From an uncultured Paracoccaceae bacterium (lineage in GTDB: Bacteria > Pseudomonadota > Alphaproteobacteria > Rhodobacterales > Rhodobacteraceae): DNA of 64,000 nt. Both the position numbers and the translations under genes were made by a program. Shown one piece after another: positions 37,254 through 45,704 of this stretch (within the stretch, counting starts at the first letter, position 1; each line of letters opens with the position of its first letter). Location of the stretch: positions 62,001 to 126,000 of the forward strand of contig CALSNT010000005.1 in assembly GCA_943787785.1 (NCBI GenBank). The letters are read 5' to 3'. The notes under the pieces were generated by a model. The model worked only from the letters and a program-made list of their open reading frames with translations. It had not been told where the DNA came from and did no database searches.

Positions 37254-39485
37254 GTGGCCGACGGTACACAGGCGGCACCGGTAGTTTCAGTCTTCAGATG
37301 GCCGTCCTCGCGACGGCTGATGTTGTTTGCGCGGCTGGCCATCGTCGTTCTGGGGCCGGTTCTGGCACTCCTGACGCTGTGGGTTCTGGGGCCTCTGAAC
37401 AAGGGTGCAGACAGCACGACTTTGCGCGCGGTGATTCTGGCAGATCTGGTTTATGGCTTGGTCGTCGCCGCCCTGGTGATTGGTACGATCGCCCGCATGA
37501 TCGCTGCCCGGCGTGCACAATCGGCAGGTTCCCGCTTGCATTTGCGTCTGACCGGCGTGTTCGTTCTGGTCGCCCTGATCCCGACGGTGACCGTCGCGAT
37601 ATTTGCGGGCCTGACGGTCAATATCGGGCTCGAGGGATGGTTTTCCGACCGGGTGCGCGAGGTGGTGTCAGCCTCACGGGTTGCTGCCGAAGCTTATGAA
37701 GAAAACGAACGCAAGGCCCTTCGCGCCGATGCCGTGGCGCTGGCGGGCTTCATAGATGTCAGCCGCCGAGACCAAAGTCGCGCCAGCATTGGCGATCTGC
37801 GTCAGGTGCTTGGCGAAGGGCAAAGCCTAATCCAGCGCGGCTTGCGTGAGGCATATGTGATCGACTCGACCGGCGAGATCATCTCGCGCGGGGAACGCAG
37901 TTATCTGTTCGATTTCGAACGCCCGGACCCAGAGGTCATCGAAGGTGCGCGTGCCGGTGAAACCCAGATCATAAAAGATTGGGACCTGAACGAATTCCGC
38001 GCGCTCGTGGCGCTGGAAACCCTGCCGAATGCGTATCTGTATGTATCGCGCGATGTTGACGGGCAGATTTTGTCGTTGCTCGACGACACGCGGGAAACCG
38101 TTGATCTCTATAACCAGCTTGAAAGCGAGCGGGGCAGGCTGGTTTTGGAATTCGGGCTCCTCTACCTCGCATTCGCATTCATTCTGATTCTCGCAGCGGT
38201 CTGGCTTGGACTTTGGTTCGCGGAACGACTTGCGCGCCCGGTCGGGCGGTTGGCGGCTGCGGCGCAGCGGGTCGGATCGGGTGATCTGGACGTGCAGGTT
38301 CCAGCCGAACCGGGCGACGATGAGATTGCCATGCTGGGCCGGGTGTTCAACCAGATGACCCACCAGTTGAAAGGCCAGCGTGCGGCCCTGGTTGAGAATA
38401 CCCAACAGGTGGAACAGCGCCGCCGCTTGTTCGATTCCGTGCTGTCTTCGGTCACTGCCGGGGTTGTCGGGCTGGACGCAGATGGCCGAGTGACGTTTGT
38501 CAACAAGTCCGCCGAACGCCTTCTGCGGGTCGATGAGGGTAAAGATCAGACCGTCAGCCTGTCGGTTTTGGTTCCCGAATTCGGAAACCTGTTCAACAAG
38601 TTGCGCCGAAGCAGGTCACAGGTCGCGCAGGAAGAGATCAAAGTGACACGCGGTGGAACGCAAGAGAATTTGTTGGTCCGCATGGCGACCCGGCGCGGTG
38701 AGGATGGCAAACGAGAAGGCTTTGTGGTCGCATTTGACGATGTAACCGATCTGGTTAGCGCACAGCGCATGGCCGCCTGGGGAGACGTGGCGCGGCGCAT
38801 TGCGCATGAGATCAAGAACCCATTGACCCCTATCCAGCTGAGTGCCGAGCGTATCCGTCGCAAATACGCGCCGATGGTGGGCGAGGAATCCGATACTTTG
38901 GAACAACTGACGGACGTTATTGTACGCCAGACAGGTGATTTGCGACGCATTGTCGATGAGTTCTCCAAGTTTGCACGGATGCCCGAACCTGTGATCGCTG
39001 AACAAGACATGGTGGTTATCCTGCGAGATGCCGTGACGTTGCAGGAAGACGCGCTAGGTGTGCCTCTGACGTCGGATCTGGCGGCTGGGCCAATCCTGGT
39101 CGAGGTGGATGCAACCATGATTTCGCAAGCCTTAACAAATCTAATTAAAAATGCCGGTGAAGCTATTGAAAGTTTGCACGAAAAAGGCGCTCCGAAAAAT
39201 CACCAACCATCGGTGCATGTGGCACTCAGAACGATCGAGAACAAACTGTTAATCACCGTGTCTGACAACGGCATCGGGCTGCCGGAAGACCGGGCGCGGC
39301 TGTTTGAGCCTTATGTCACGACCCGCGAAAAGGGCACTGGGCTGGGCCTGTCGATCGTCAAGAAAATTATCGAGGAACATGGCGGGACGCTGATCTTGAC
39401 CGATGCTGATCCGTTGGATCAATCGGGACAGATCGGTGCACGCGCAGAAGTGCGGTTGCCGCTGGCGGCTGGGAAGAAAGGGTAA
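37254..39485 (+). CDS. ntrY: Membrane sensor kinase NtrY
   Basis: A 743-residue sensor kinase starting at GTG 37254. It has several N-terminal membrane helices (including LMLFARLAIVVLGPVLALLT), a long periplasmic region and another helix near residue 300. A HAMP-type linker (LARPVGRLAAAAQRVGSGDL), a PAS domain and the kinase follow, with H518 in [17 protein letters not shown] and the N box LTNLIKNAGEAIES. In alphaproteobacteria NtrY-NtrX respond to nitrogen, redox and envelope cues. The gap to ntrC is 90 bp, and ntrX follows after five bases. Confidence 0.94.
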   Translation: MADGTQAAPVVSVFRWPSSRRLMLFARLAIVVLGPVLALLTLWVLGPLNKGADSTTLRAVILADLVYGLVVAALVIGTIARMIAARRAQSAGSRLHLRLTGVFVLVALIPTVTVAIFAGLTVNIGLEGWFSDRVREVVSASRVAAEAYEENERKALRADAVALAGFIDVSRRDQSRASIGDLRQVLGEGQSLIQRGLREAYVIDSTGEIISRGERSYLFDFERPDPEVIEGARAGETQIIKDWDLNEFRALVALETLPNAYLYVSRDVDGQILSLLDDTRETVDLYNQLESERGRLVLEFGLLYLAFAFILILAAVWLGLWFAERLARPVGRLAAAAQRVGSGDLDVQVPAEPGDDEIAMLGRVFNQMTHQLKGQRAALVENTQQVEQRRRLFDSVLSSVTAGVVGLDADGRVTFVNKSAERLLRVDEGKDQTVSLSVLVPEFGNLFNKLRRSRSQVAQEEIKVTRGGTQENLLVRMATRRGEDGKREGFVVAFDDVTDLVSAQRMAAWGDVARRIAHEIKNPLTPIQLSAERIRRKYAPMVGEESDTLEQLTDVIVRQTGDLRRIVDEFSKFARMPEPVIAEQDMVVILRDAVTLQEDALGVPLTSDLAAGPILVEVDATMISQALTNLIKNAGEAIESLHEKGAPKNHQPSVHVALRTIENKLLITVSDNGIGLPEDRARLFEPYVTTREKGTGLGLSIVKKIIEEHGGTLILTDADPLDQSGQIGARAEVRLPLAAGKKG

Positions 39486-39490
39486 GTACG

Positions 39491-40906
39491 ATGGCTGATA
39501 TTCTGATCGTCGATGACGAGCGCGATATTCGGGAGCTGATATCCGATATTCTGGGCGATGATGGCTATTCCACCCGTCTGGCGGCCAACGCCGACGAATG
39601 CATGGCGCAGATCGCCAAAGAGACGCCCTCGCTGATGATCCTGGATATCTGGCTGAAGGACAGCCGTATGGACGGGATCGATATCCTCAAATCCGTCAAG
39701 CGCGACCACCCGGAAATTCCGATCGTTATCATTTCGGGCCACGGGAATATCGAGATTGCGGTCGCAGCGATCAAGCAAGGGGCATACGACTTCATCGAGA
39801 AGCCGTTCAATATCGACCAACTGATGGTGGTGATTGGTCGGGCGATGGAAACCAGCCGTCTACGGCACGAAAATGTCGCACTAAAACGCAAGGATGTGGT
39901 CCAGACTGAGATGATCGGTTCAAGCCCGACGTTCAAGGCATTGAAATCACAACTTGAAAAGGTCACGAAATCAAATGGACGGGTAATGCTGACCGGCCCC
40001 GCAGGCGTCGGGAAGGAGGTCGCGGCTCGTTTCATCCATGCCAACTCAAACCGTGCCGATGGCCCGTTCATATCGGTGAATTCCGCGTCTATCGAAGCGG
40101 ACCGGATGGAAGAAGTTCTGTTCGGGCGCGAAGGTGATAAGGGCATCGAACAGGGTCTGCTGGAACAGGCGCATGGCGGCATCCTCTACTTTGACGAAGT
40201 GGCAGACATGCCCTCTGGCACTCAGTCAAAAATTCTGCGGGTTCTGGTCGATCAGCAATTCTCGCGGGTCGGCGGAAGCGACAGTGTCAAAGTTGACATC
40301 CGCGTTATCTCAAGCACAAACAAACACTTAGGGACCGAAATTGAAGAGGGTCGGTTCCGCGAGGAATTGTTCCATCGGCTGAACGTCGTACCCGTTGAAG
40401 TCCCGTCGCTGGAAGATCGCCGTGAGGACATTCCGGAGCTCGCCAGCTACTTCATCGAGGGCTTCAATCGCGATCAGGGACTGCCACAACGCGAAGTGGC
40501 GGGTGACGCTCAGGCGCTGCTGCAAACGATGATCTGGCCCGGAAACGTTCGGCAACTCAAGAACGTGATCGAGCGGGTTTTGATCCTGGGTCCCGACAAG
40601 GGCGATATCATGGCTTCCGAATTGCCGCAGAATGATCAGCCCGGTGGCGATGGCGACGAACGCATCGTCCTTTCCGGTAGCCTTGCCACACTGCCACTGC
40701 GTGAGGCGCGCGAGCTGTTCGAGCGAGAATACCTTCTGACCCAAATCAACCGGTTCGGCGGCAATATCTCTCGGACGGCGACTTTTGTGGGGATGGAACG
40801 TTCGGCCCTGCACCGCAAACTCAAGAGCCTTGGCGTGGTTACCACAGCCAAAGGCGGAGCACGGGTTGCACGGTTGGAGGATGAACCGGCGGACGCCAGC
40901 CAGTAA
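39491..40906 (+). CDS. ntrX: Response regulator NtrX
   Basis: A 471-residue regulator with receiver D52 (LMILDIWLKDS), an AAA+ domain with a variant Walker A (GPAGVGKE) and Walker B GGILYFDEVADMP, and a C-terminal Fis-like HTH (NISRTATFVGMERSALHRKL). Where sigma-54 activators carry GAFTGA, this protein reads LFGREGDKGIEQGLLEQA, so sigma-54 interaction is doubtful, as in other alphaproteobacterial NtrX. It is the partner of NtrY, encoded just before. Confidence 0.95.
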   Translation: MADILIVDDERDIRELISDILGDDGYSTRLAANADECMAQIAKETPSLMILDIWLKDSRMDGIDILKSVKRDHPEIPIVIISGHGNIEIAVAAIKQGAYDFIEKPFNIDQLMVVIGRAMETSRLRHENVALKRKDVVQTEMIGSSPTFKALKSQLEKVTKSNGRVMLTGPAGVGKEVAARFIHANSNRADGPFISVNSASIEADRMEEVLFGREGDKGIEQGLLEQAHGGILYFDEVADMPSGTQSKILRVLVDQQFSRVGGSDSVKVDIRVISSTNKHLGTEIEEGRFREELFHRLNVVPVEVPSLEDRREDIPELASYFIEGFNRDQGLPQREVAGDAQALLQTMIWPGNVRQLKNVIERVLILGPDKGDIMASELPQNDQPGGDGDERIVLSGSLATLPLREARELFEREYLLTQINRFGGNISRTATFVGMERSALHRKLKSLGVVTTAKGGARVARLEDEPADASQ

Positions 40907-40971
40907 TCCAACGGTTGAACCACCCGCATTGGCGTGCCAATCAGGGCCACTGACCGGCAAGGGAAGCCAGT

Positions 40972-42348
40972 ATGAAGGTCATCATTTGCGGCGCGGGCCA
41001 GGTTGGATGGCAGATCGCACGCCATCTGTCCGGCGAGAAAAACGACGTGACAGTGGTGGACAGCAATGCCGAGTTGGTGCGTCGGGCGACGGATACGCTG
41101 GACGTGCAGGGCGTTGCCGGGTTTGCAAGCTATCCCGATGTTCTGGAAAGGGCAGGGGCGCAGGACGCTGACATGATCATTGCTGCGACACACAGTGATG
41201 AGGTGAACATGGTCACCTGTCAGGTGGCGCATTCGGTTTTCAGCATCCCTCGCAAGATTGCCCGGCTCCGCGCGCAGAGCTATCTGACAGCGATCTATTC
41301 GGACCTCTACCGGCGCGACCATCTTCCCATTGATGTGGTGATCAGCCCGGAGCGCGAAGTGGCCGAAGCCGCATTGCGCCGTCTTGCGGCGCCCAATGCG
41401 TTCGATACGGAAAGCTTCCTTGAAGGCCGCGCGCAGCTTCTTGGTATCGCGCTGGACGACGATTGCCCGGTGCTCGACACGCCGCTGCGCCAGTTGACCG
41501 ACCTGTTCTCGACCTTGCGAACAATCGTCGTGGGCGTGCGACGAGAACGGCGCCTGTTCGTGCCCAGTCCGGGCGATCAACTTTACGCAAAGGATCAGAT
41601 ATATGTCTGCGCCCATACCGACGACGTGAACCGCACGTTGGAGATTTTCGGCAAATCGCAGACCCGGCAGGACCGGGTGATCATCGTCGGCGGCGGCAAT
41701 GTCGGGCTGGCGGTGGCCAAGGCGCTGGAGGCACGCCCGGAACGCATCCGCGCCAAGGTGATCGAGAAGAACCGCACCTGCGCAGAACATGCGGCCGACG
41801 CGCTGGAGCGGACCATCGTCCTGAACGGCGACGGCATGAATATGGACCTGCTGAACGAGGCGAACGTCGCCAAGGCCGACGCAATTCTTGCGGTAACCGA
41901 TGACGACAAGACGAACCTTTTGACCGCCGTGCGGGCGAAATCCGCGGGCACAAAAATGGCGATCTGTCTGGTCAATGATCCGACGCTGGTACCATTGCTC
42001 GACCCACTGGATATCGACGCTTATATCAGCCCGCGTGCCACCACTGTCAGCTCGATCCTCAGACATATTCGGCACGGGCGGGTGCGCGGCGTTTACTCGA
42101 TCGGCGACGCCGAGGGGGAATTGATCGAGGCACAGGTCCTGTCGACCTCGCCCATTGCAGGGCAGGCATTACGCGATGTGGGCTTTCCCGAAGGCGTCAT
42201 CGTTGGCGCACTACAAAAGGGCGACAAGGTGGTGCGCCCTGCTGGTGGCACCCGGATCGAGGAGGGGGACGTGATCGTCATCTTCGCGCTGACGGATGAT
42301 GTGCCCGAGGTCGAGCGCCTGCTACAGGTCTCGATCGACTTCTTCTGA
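40972..42348 (+). CDS. trkA: Trk potassium uptake protein TrkA
   Basis: A 458-residue peripheral NAD(H)-binding regulator of the TrkH potassium channel. It has two RCK modules, each with a Rossmann motif (KVIICGAGQVGWQIARHLSG at the N-terminus; RVIIVGGGNVGLAVAKALEA near residue 234) and a C-terminal TrkA_C subdomain. Its stop overlaps the trkH start codon (ATGA-type), so the two are coupled. It lies in the ntr-trk-hfq block conserved across Rhodobacteraceae. Confidence 0.95.
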   Translation: MKVIICGAGQVGWQIARHLSGEKNDVTVVDSNAELVRRATDTLDVQGVAGFASYPDVLERAGAQDADMIIAATHSDEVNMVTCQVAHSVFSIPRKIARLRAQSYLTAIYSDLYRRDHLPIDVVISPEREVAEAALRRLAAPNAFDTESFLEGRAQLLGIALDDDCPVLDTPLRQLTDLFSTLRTIVVGVRRERRLFVPSPGDQLYAKDQIYVCAHTDDVNRTLEIFGKSQTRQDRVIIVGGGNVGLAVAKALEARPERIRAKVIEKNRTCAEHAADALERTIVLNGDGMNMDLLNEANVAKADAILAVTDDDKTNLLTAVRAKSAGTKMAICLVNDPTLVPLLDPLDIDAYISPRATTVSSILRHIRHGRVRGVYSIGDAEGELIEAQVLSTSPIAGQALRDVGFPEGVIVGALQKGDKVVRPAGGTRIEEGDVIVIFALTDDVPEVERLLQVSIDFF

Positions 42349-43875
42349 TGCTGAGCCGACTGGGCGATCTGCCACTTCTGGTCTTGCTGATCGGGATCTC
42401 TGCGCTGGCGATGCTGATCCCGGCCCTGTTCGGATGGTCGGTAGGCGATACCGGTTCCGCGCAGGATTTCCTGTTCAGTGCCGTGATATTCGCAGTGGTT
42501 TTCGTGTTGATGGGCTTTGCGACGGCCAGCTATTCGCCAAAACGCCGGTCGGTCGGGCATCTCGCCTCTCTGGTGCTGAGTTATGTGCTGCTGCCGCTGG
42601 TTCTGGCGGTTCCCTTCGCGGACGCGGTGCCCGACACGCGCTACCTGAACGCCTACGTCGAGATGGTGTCGGCCCTGACCACAACCGGCGCAACCCTCTT
42701 TGAACAGACTGAGCGATTGCCGGATACGGTTCACCTGTGGCGTGCACTGGTGGGCTGGCTGGGTGGTTTTCTGGTCTGGGTGACAGCGGCAGCTATCCTT
42801 GCGCCGCTGCAACTTGGCGGATTCGAGGTTCGCACTGCCGGCAATAGCGATCGCCAGTCAACAAGGCAGACTGCCTCAGTAGACGGTGACGGGGGGGAAT
42901 CGTCGCATCGTATGCGGCGCTTTGCCTTGCGTTTGGCGCCGATCTACGCGGGCCTGACCCTTGCGCTGTGGATTATTCTGATGGCCGCGGGCGACGCCCC
43001 ATTTCCCGCCGTCAGCCACGCGATGTCGACCTTGGCGACCAGCGGCATTTCTCCGAGCGGCGGCCCTTCCGAGGCCACTTCGGGTTTTGTTGGAGAACTT
43101 GCGATATTCGCCTTTCTGGTCTTCGCGCTTACCCGTCTGACGTTCAGTCGCGATGTGTTGGGCGGCGACACAGCCCAGTTGGTACAGGACCCGGAATTGC
43201 GCATGGGACTGGCGCTGGTCGTCCTGGTGCCGGTGGGCCTTTTCCTGCGTCACTGGATCGGTGCGCTGGAAGTGGACGCCGCGAATGATCCGCTGACTGC
43301 GCTCGCAGCACTTTGGGGCGGCGTCTTCACGGTAATGTCGTTTCTGACCACCACCGGCTTTGAGAGCGCCAGCTGGGAGGTCGCGCGCAACTGGTCAGGC
43401 CTCGCCACGCCGGGGCTGATCCTGATGGGTCTGGCGCTGGTTGGTGGGCGGCGTGGCCACAACGGCAGGCGGCGTAAAACTGCTGCGGGTCTATGCGCTT
43501 TACAAACACGGGGTCCGCGAGATGGAGCGTCTGGCCATCCCGGCCTCGGTCGGGGGCGACGGCCCGGTTGCACGGCGGATGCGCCGCCACGGAGCTTATT
43601 ATGCGTGGATTTTCTTCATGCTGTTTGCGATTTCGATTGCGGCGGTGATGCTGGCGTTGTCGCTGAGCGGTCTGGAATTCGAACCCGCGTTGGTGTTGAC
43701 GATCGCGAGCTTGTCGACCACCGGCCCGCTTGCGAACATCGCGACCGAAGCGCCGATCAGCTATGCCCTCTTGTCACCCGCAGCCAAAGCCATCCTGAGT
43801 GCCGCCATGATCCTTGGCCGGTTGGAAACCCTGGCCTTGATCGCATTGCTGAACCCAGACTACTGGCGCGGATAG
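42348..43875 (+). pseudogene. trkH: Trk potassium transporter TrkH, one frameshift
   Basis: A membrane channel of the SKT family. From ATG 42348 the protein is normal through many helices (filter-like TTTGATLF and later FLTTTGFESASWEVARN) until about residue 364. An extra base in the GG/GGG region at 43438-43450 then shifts the frame. The family sequence resumes in the next frame as LVGGVATTAGGVKLLRVYAL and runs to the normal end at 43875 (ALLNPDYWRG). Without the extra base the protein would be about 508 residues. The shifted frame instead runs on to 44012, past the hfq start. The base lies near short G runs, so a consensus error is likely. Confidence 0.88.
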
Positions 43876-44004
43876 ACCACAGATGTCGCGTTTGGCCAAT
43901 TTTTGGGCTGGTCACCGGGCCACGCGCACCCCATAGTCTAGGTCGTGGCTGGATAAAATCCGGCCCAACAGGGACGGCAAAAAGAAAAAAAGGGCCTGAA
44001 TACA

Positions 44005-44238
44005 ATGGCTGAGAACAAGCAAAACTTGCAGGACGCGTTTCTGAACCACGTCCGCAAGACCAAAGTTCCGGTGACGATCTTCCTGATCAACGGGGTCAAA
44101 CTGCAGGGTGTTATCACCTGGTTTGACAATTTCTGCGTGCTTTTGCGGCGCGACGGTCAATCGCAGCTTGTGTACAAGCATGCGATTTCGACCATCATGC
44201 CCTCGCAGCCGATCAGCCTCTATGACGGTGAAGAATAA
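44005..44238 (+). CDS. hfq: RNA chaperone Hfq
   Basis: A 77-residue Sm-like hexameric protein that helps small RNAs pair with mRNAs. Sm1 ([20 protein letters not shown]) and Sm2 (YKHAIST) are both present, and the N-terminal Gln/Asn region that binds U-rich RNA is seen in [12 protein letters not shown]. There is almost no C-terminal tail, as usual in alphaproteobacteria. A GGG ribosome binding site after an A-run precedes the ATG. It follows trkH and precedes hflX by three bases. Confidence 0.97.
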   Translation: MAENKQNLQDAFLNHVRKTKVPVTIFLINGVKLQGVITWFDNFCVLLRRDGQSQLVYKHAISTIMPSQPISLYDGEE

Positions 44239-44241
44239 GCC

Positions 44242-45498
44242 TTGGGCGCGACCCGTGCGTATGTAATCCATCCCGAAATTCAGGGTGCAGGCGGGCGTGA
44301 TCCGCAGGCGGCGCTGGCCGAAGGCGTGGCGCTGGCCAATGCCCTGCCGGGGTTGGACGTGGTTGGCTCTGATGTGGTGCGCTTGCGTGACGCGCGGCCC
44401 AGTACGCTGTTTGGCACCGGGAAGCTGGCCGAGCTTGGCAGGATGTTTGAGGCCACCGAGGTTGATCTGGTTCTGATCGACGGCCCCGTCACCCCGGTGC
44501 AGCAACGCAATCTGGAACGCGACTGGAAGGTCAAACTGCTGGATCGCACCGGGCTGATCCTGGAAATTTTCAGCGACCGGGCGCGAACCCGCGAGGGCGT
44601 GCTGCAGGTAGAAATGGCGGCGCTGTCCTATCAGCGGACCAGGTTGGTCCGTGCCTGGACGCACCTTGAACGTCAGCGCGGTGGCCTCGGCTTCGTTGGC
44701 GGCCCCGGTGAGACTCAGATCGAGTCGGATCGCCGTGCAATCGACGAACAGCTCACGCGGCTACGTCGGCAACTGACCAAAGTCGTCAAAACCCGGACCC
44801 TGCACCGCCAGGCCCGTGCCAAGGTGCCGTTTCCGGTAGTTGCTCTGGTCGGCTATACCAACGCGGGAAAATCCACGCTGTTCAACCGTCTGACCGGGGC
44901 CGAGGTGTTCGCCAAGGATATGCTGTTTGCAACCCTTGATCCGACCATGCGCTCGATTGAATTGCCAAATGGCGCCGAGGTGATCCTGTCGGACACCGTG
45001 GGCTTCATCAGCGAGTTGCCGACCGAGTTGGTTGCCGCGTTCCGTGCCACCTTGGAAGAGGTTCTGGACGCCGACCTGATCCTGCATGTTCGCGACATTG
45101 CCCATCCCCAGACAGAAGAGCAGGCCGCCGATGTGGCCACGATCATGGCCGGGCTGGGCGTGGACGAAGAGACGCCGCAGTTCGAGGTCTGGAACAAGAT
45201 TGACCTGTTGGATGGCGAGGCGCGCGAAGCGGTAACGGCGCGTGTGGCGCGTAGTGAAACGACCTTCTTGATGTCAGCCATCACGGGCGAGGGGGTCGAA
45301 GACCTGCTAACTGCCGTCGCCGAAACGCTGGACGCTGAGCGCAAGGAACAGGTACTGGACCTGCCATACTCCGACGGGCGCCGCCGCGCGTGGCTGCACG
45401 AGCAGGGCGTGGTCGAAGATGAGCAGGCTGGCGATGACGGCTATCGCCTGACCGTGCGCATGACGGGGCGACAAGCGGCGCGGTTTGAGAAGTTGTAG
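44242..45498 (+). CDS. hflX: GTPase HflX
   Basis: A 418-residue ribosome-associated GTPase that splits stalled or heat-damaged ribosomes. It has an N-terminal HflX domain (TLFGTGKLAELGRMF; LIDGPVTPVQQRNLERDW), a helical linker with GGPGETQIESDRR, and a G domain with G1 GYTNAGKSTLFNRL, G3 DTVGFI and G4 NKID. The start codon is TTG 44242, three bases after the hfq stop, which suggests coupled translation. A terminator follows. Confidence 0.94.
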   Translation: MGATRAYVIHPEIQGAGGRDPQAALAEGVALANALPGLDVVGSDVVRLRDARPSTLFGTGKLAELGRMFEATEVDLVLIDGPVTPVQQRNLERDWKVKLLDRTGLILEIFSDRARTREGVLQVEMAALSYQRTRLVRAWTHLERQRGGLGFVGGPGETQIESDRRAIDEQLTRLRRQLTKVVKTRTLHRQARAKVPFPVVALVGYTNAGKSTLFNRLTGAEVFAKDMLFATLDPTMRSIELPNGAEVILSDTVGFISELPTELVAAFRATLEEVLDADLILHVRDIAHPQTEEQAADVATIMAGLGVDEETPQFEVWNKIDLLDGEAREAVTARVARSETTFLMSAITGEGVEDLLTAVAETLDAERKEQVLDLPYSDGRRRAWLHEQGVVEDEQAGDDGYRLTVRMTGRQAARFEKL

Positions 45499-45531
45499 GC
45501 GCACGAATGCAGGGTCGCCCGCCTGCACCGC

Positions 45532-45557
45532 AAACGGGTGAAACGCCGTTTTTTTTG
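45532..45557 (+). terminator. Rho-independent terminator after hflX
   Basis: AAACGG and CCGTTT form a stem with the loop GTGAAACG, followed by a run of T. It lies about 35 bp after the hflX stop and probably ends the ntr-trk-hfq-hflX transcript. Confidence 0.75.
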
Positions 45558-45704
45558 GTACTTGGCTCGAGGCTGCCGGTCAGAAAACGCCTCACTGCCC
45601 GGAATCAAGCCCGAAGGGCGTCGGGCAGGCGCGTGCCCGACTTGTGCCCAGATCGTAGGAATGTCTGCACCAGGCCAAAACCGCCGGATGCCTTTGCGGC
45701 GACG

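Noticed and set aside
40636-42075. Long open frame of 479 codons on the minus strand
   Set aside because: It is antisense to ntrX and trkA, whose protein motifs are unmistakable, and its translation has no recognisable domain. Such frames are common in GC-rich DNA.
43438-43450. Programmed frameshift in trkH
   Set aside because: No slippery heptamer with a downstream stem is evident, and the family normally encodes TrkH in one frame.
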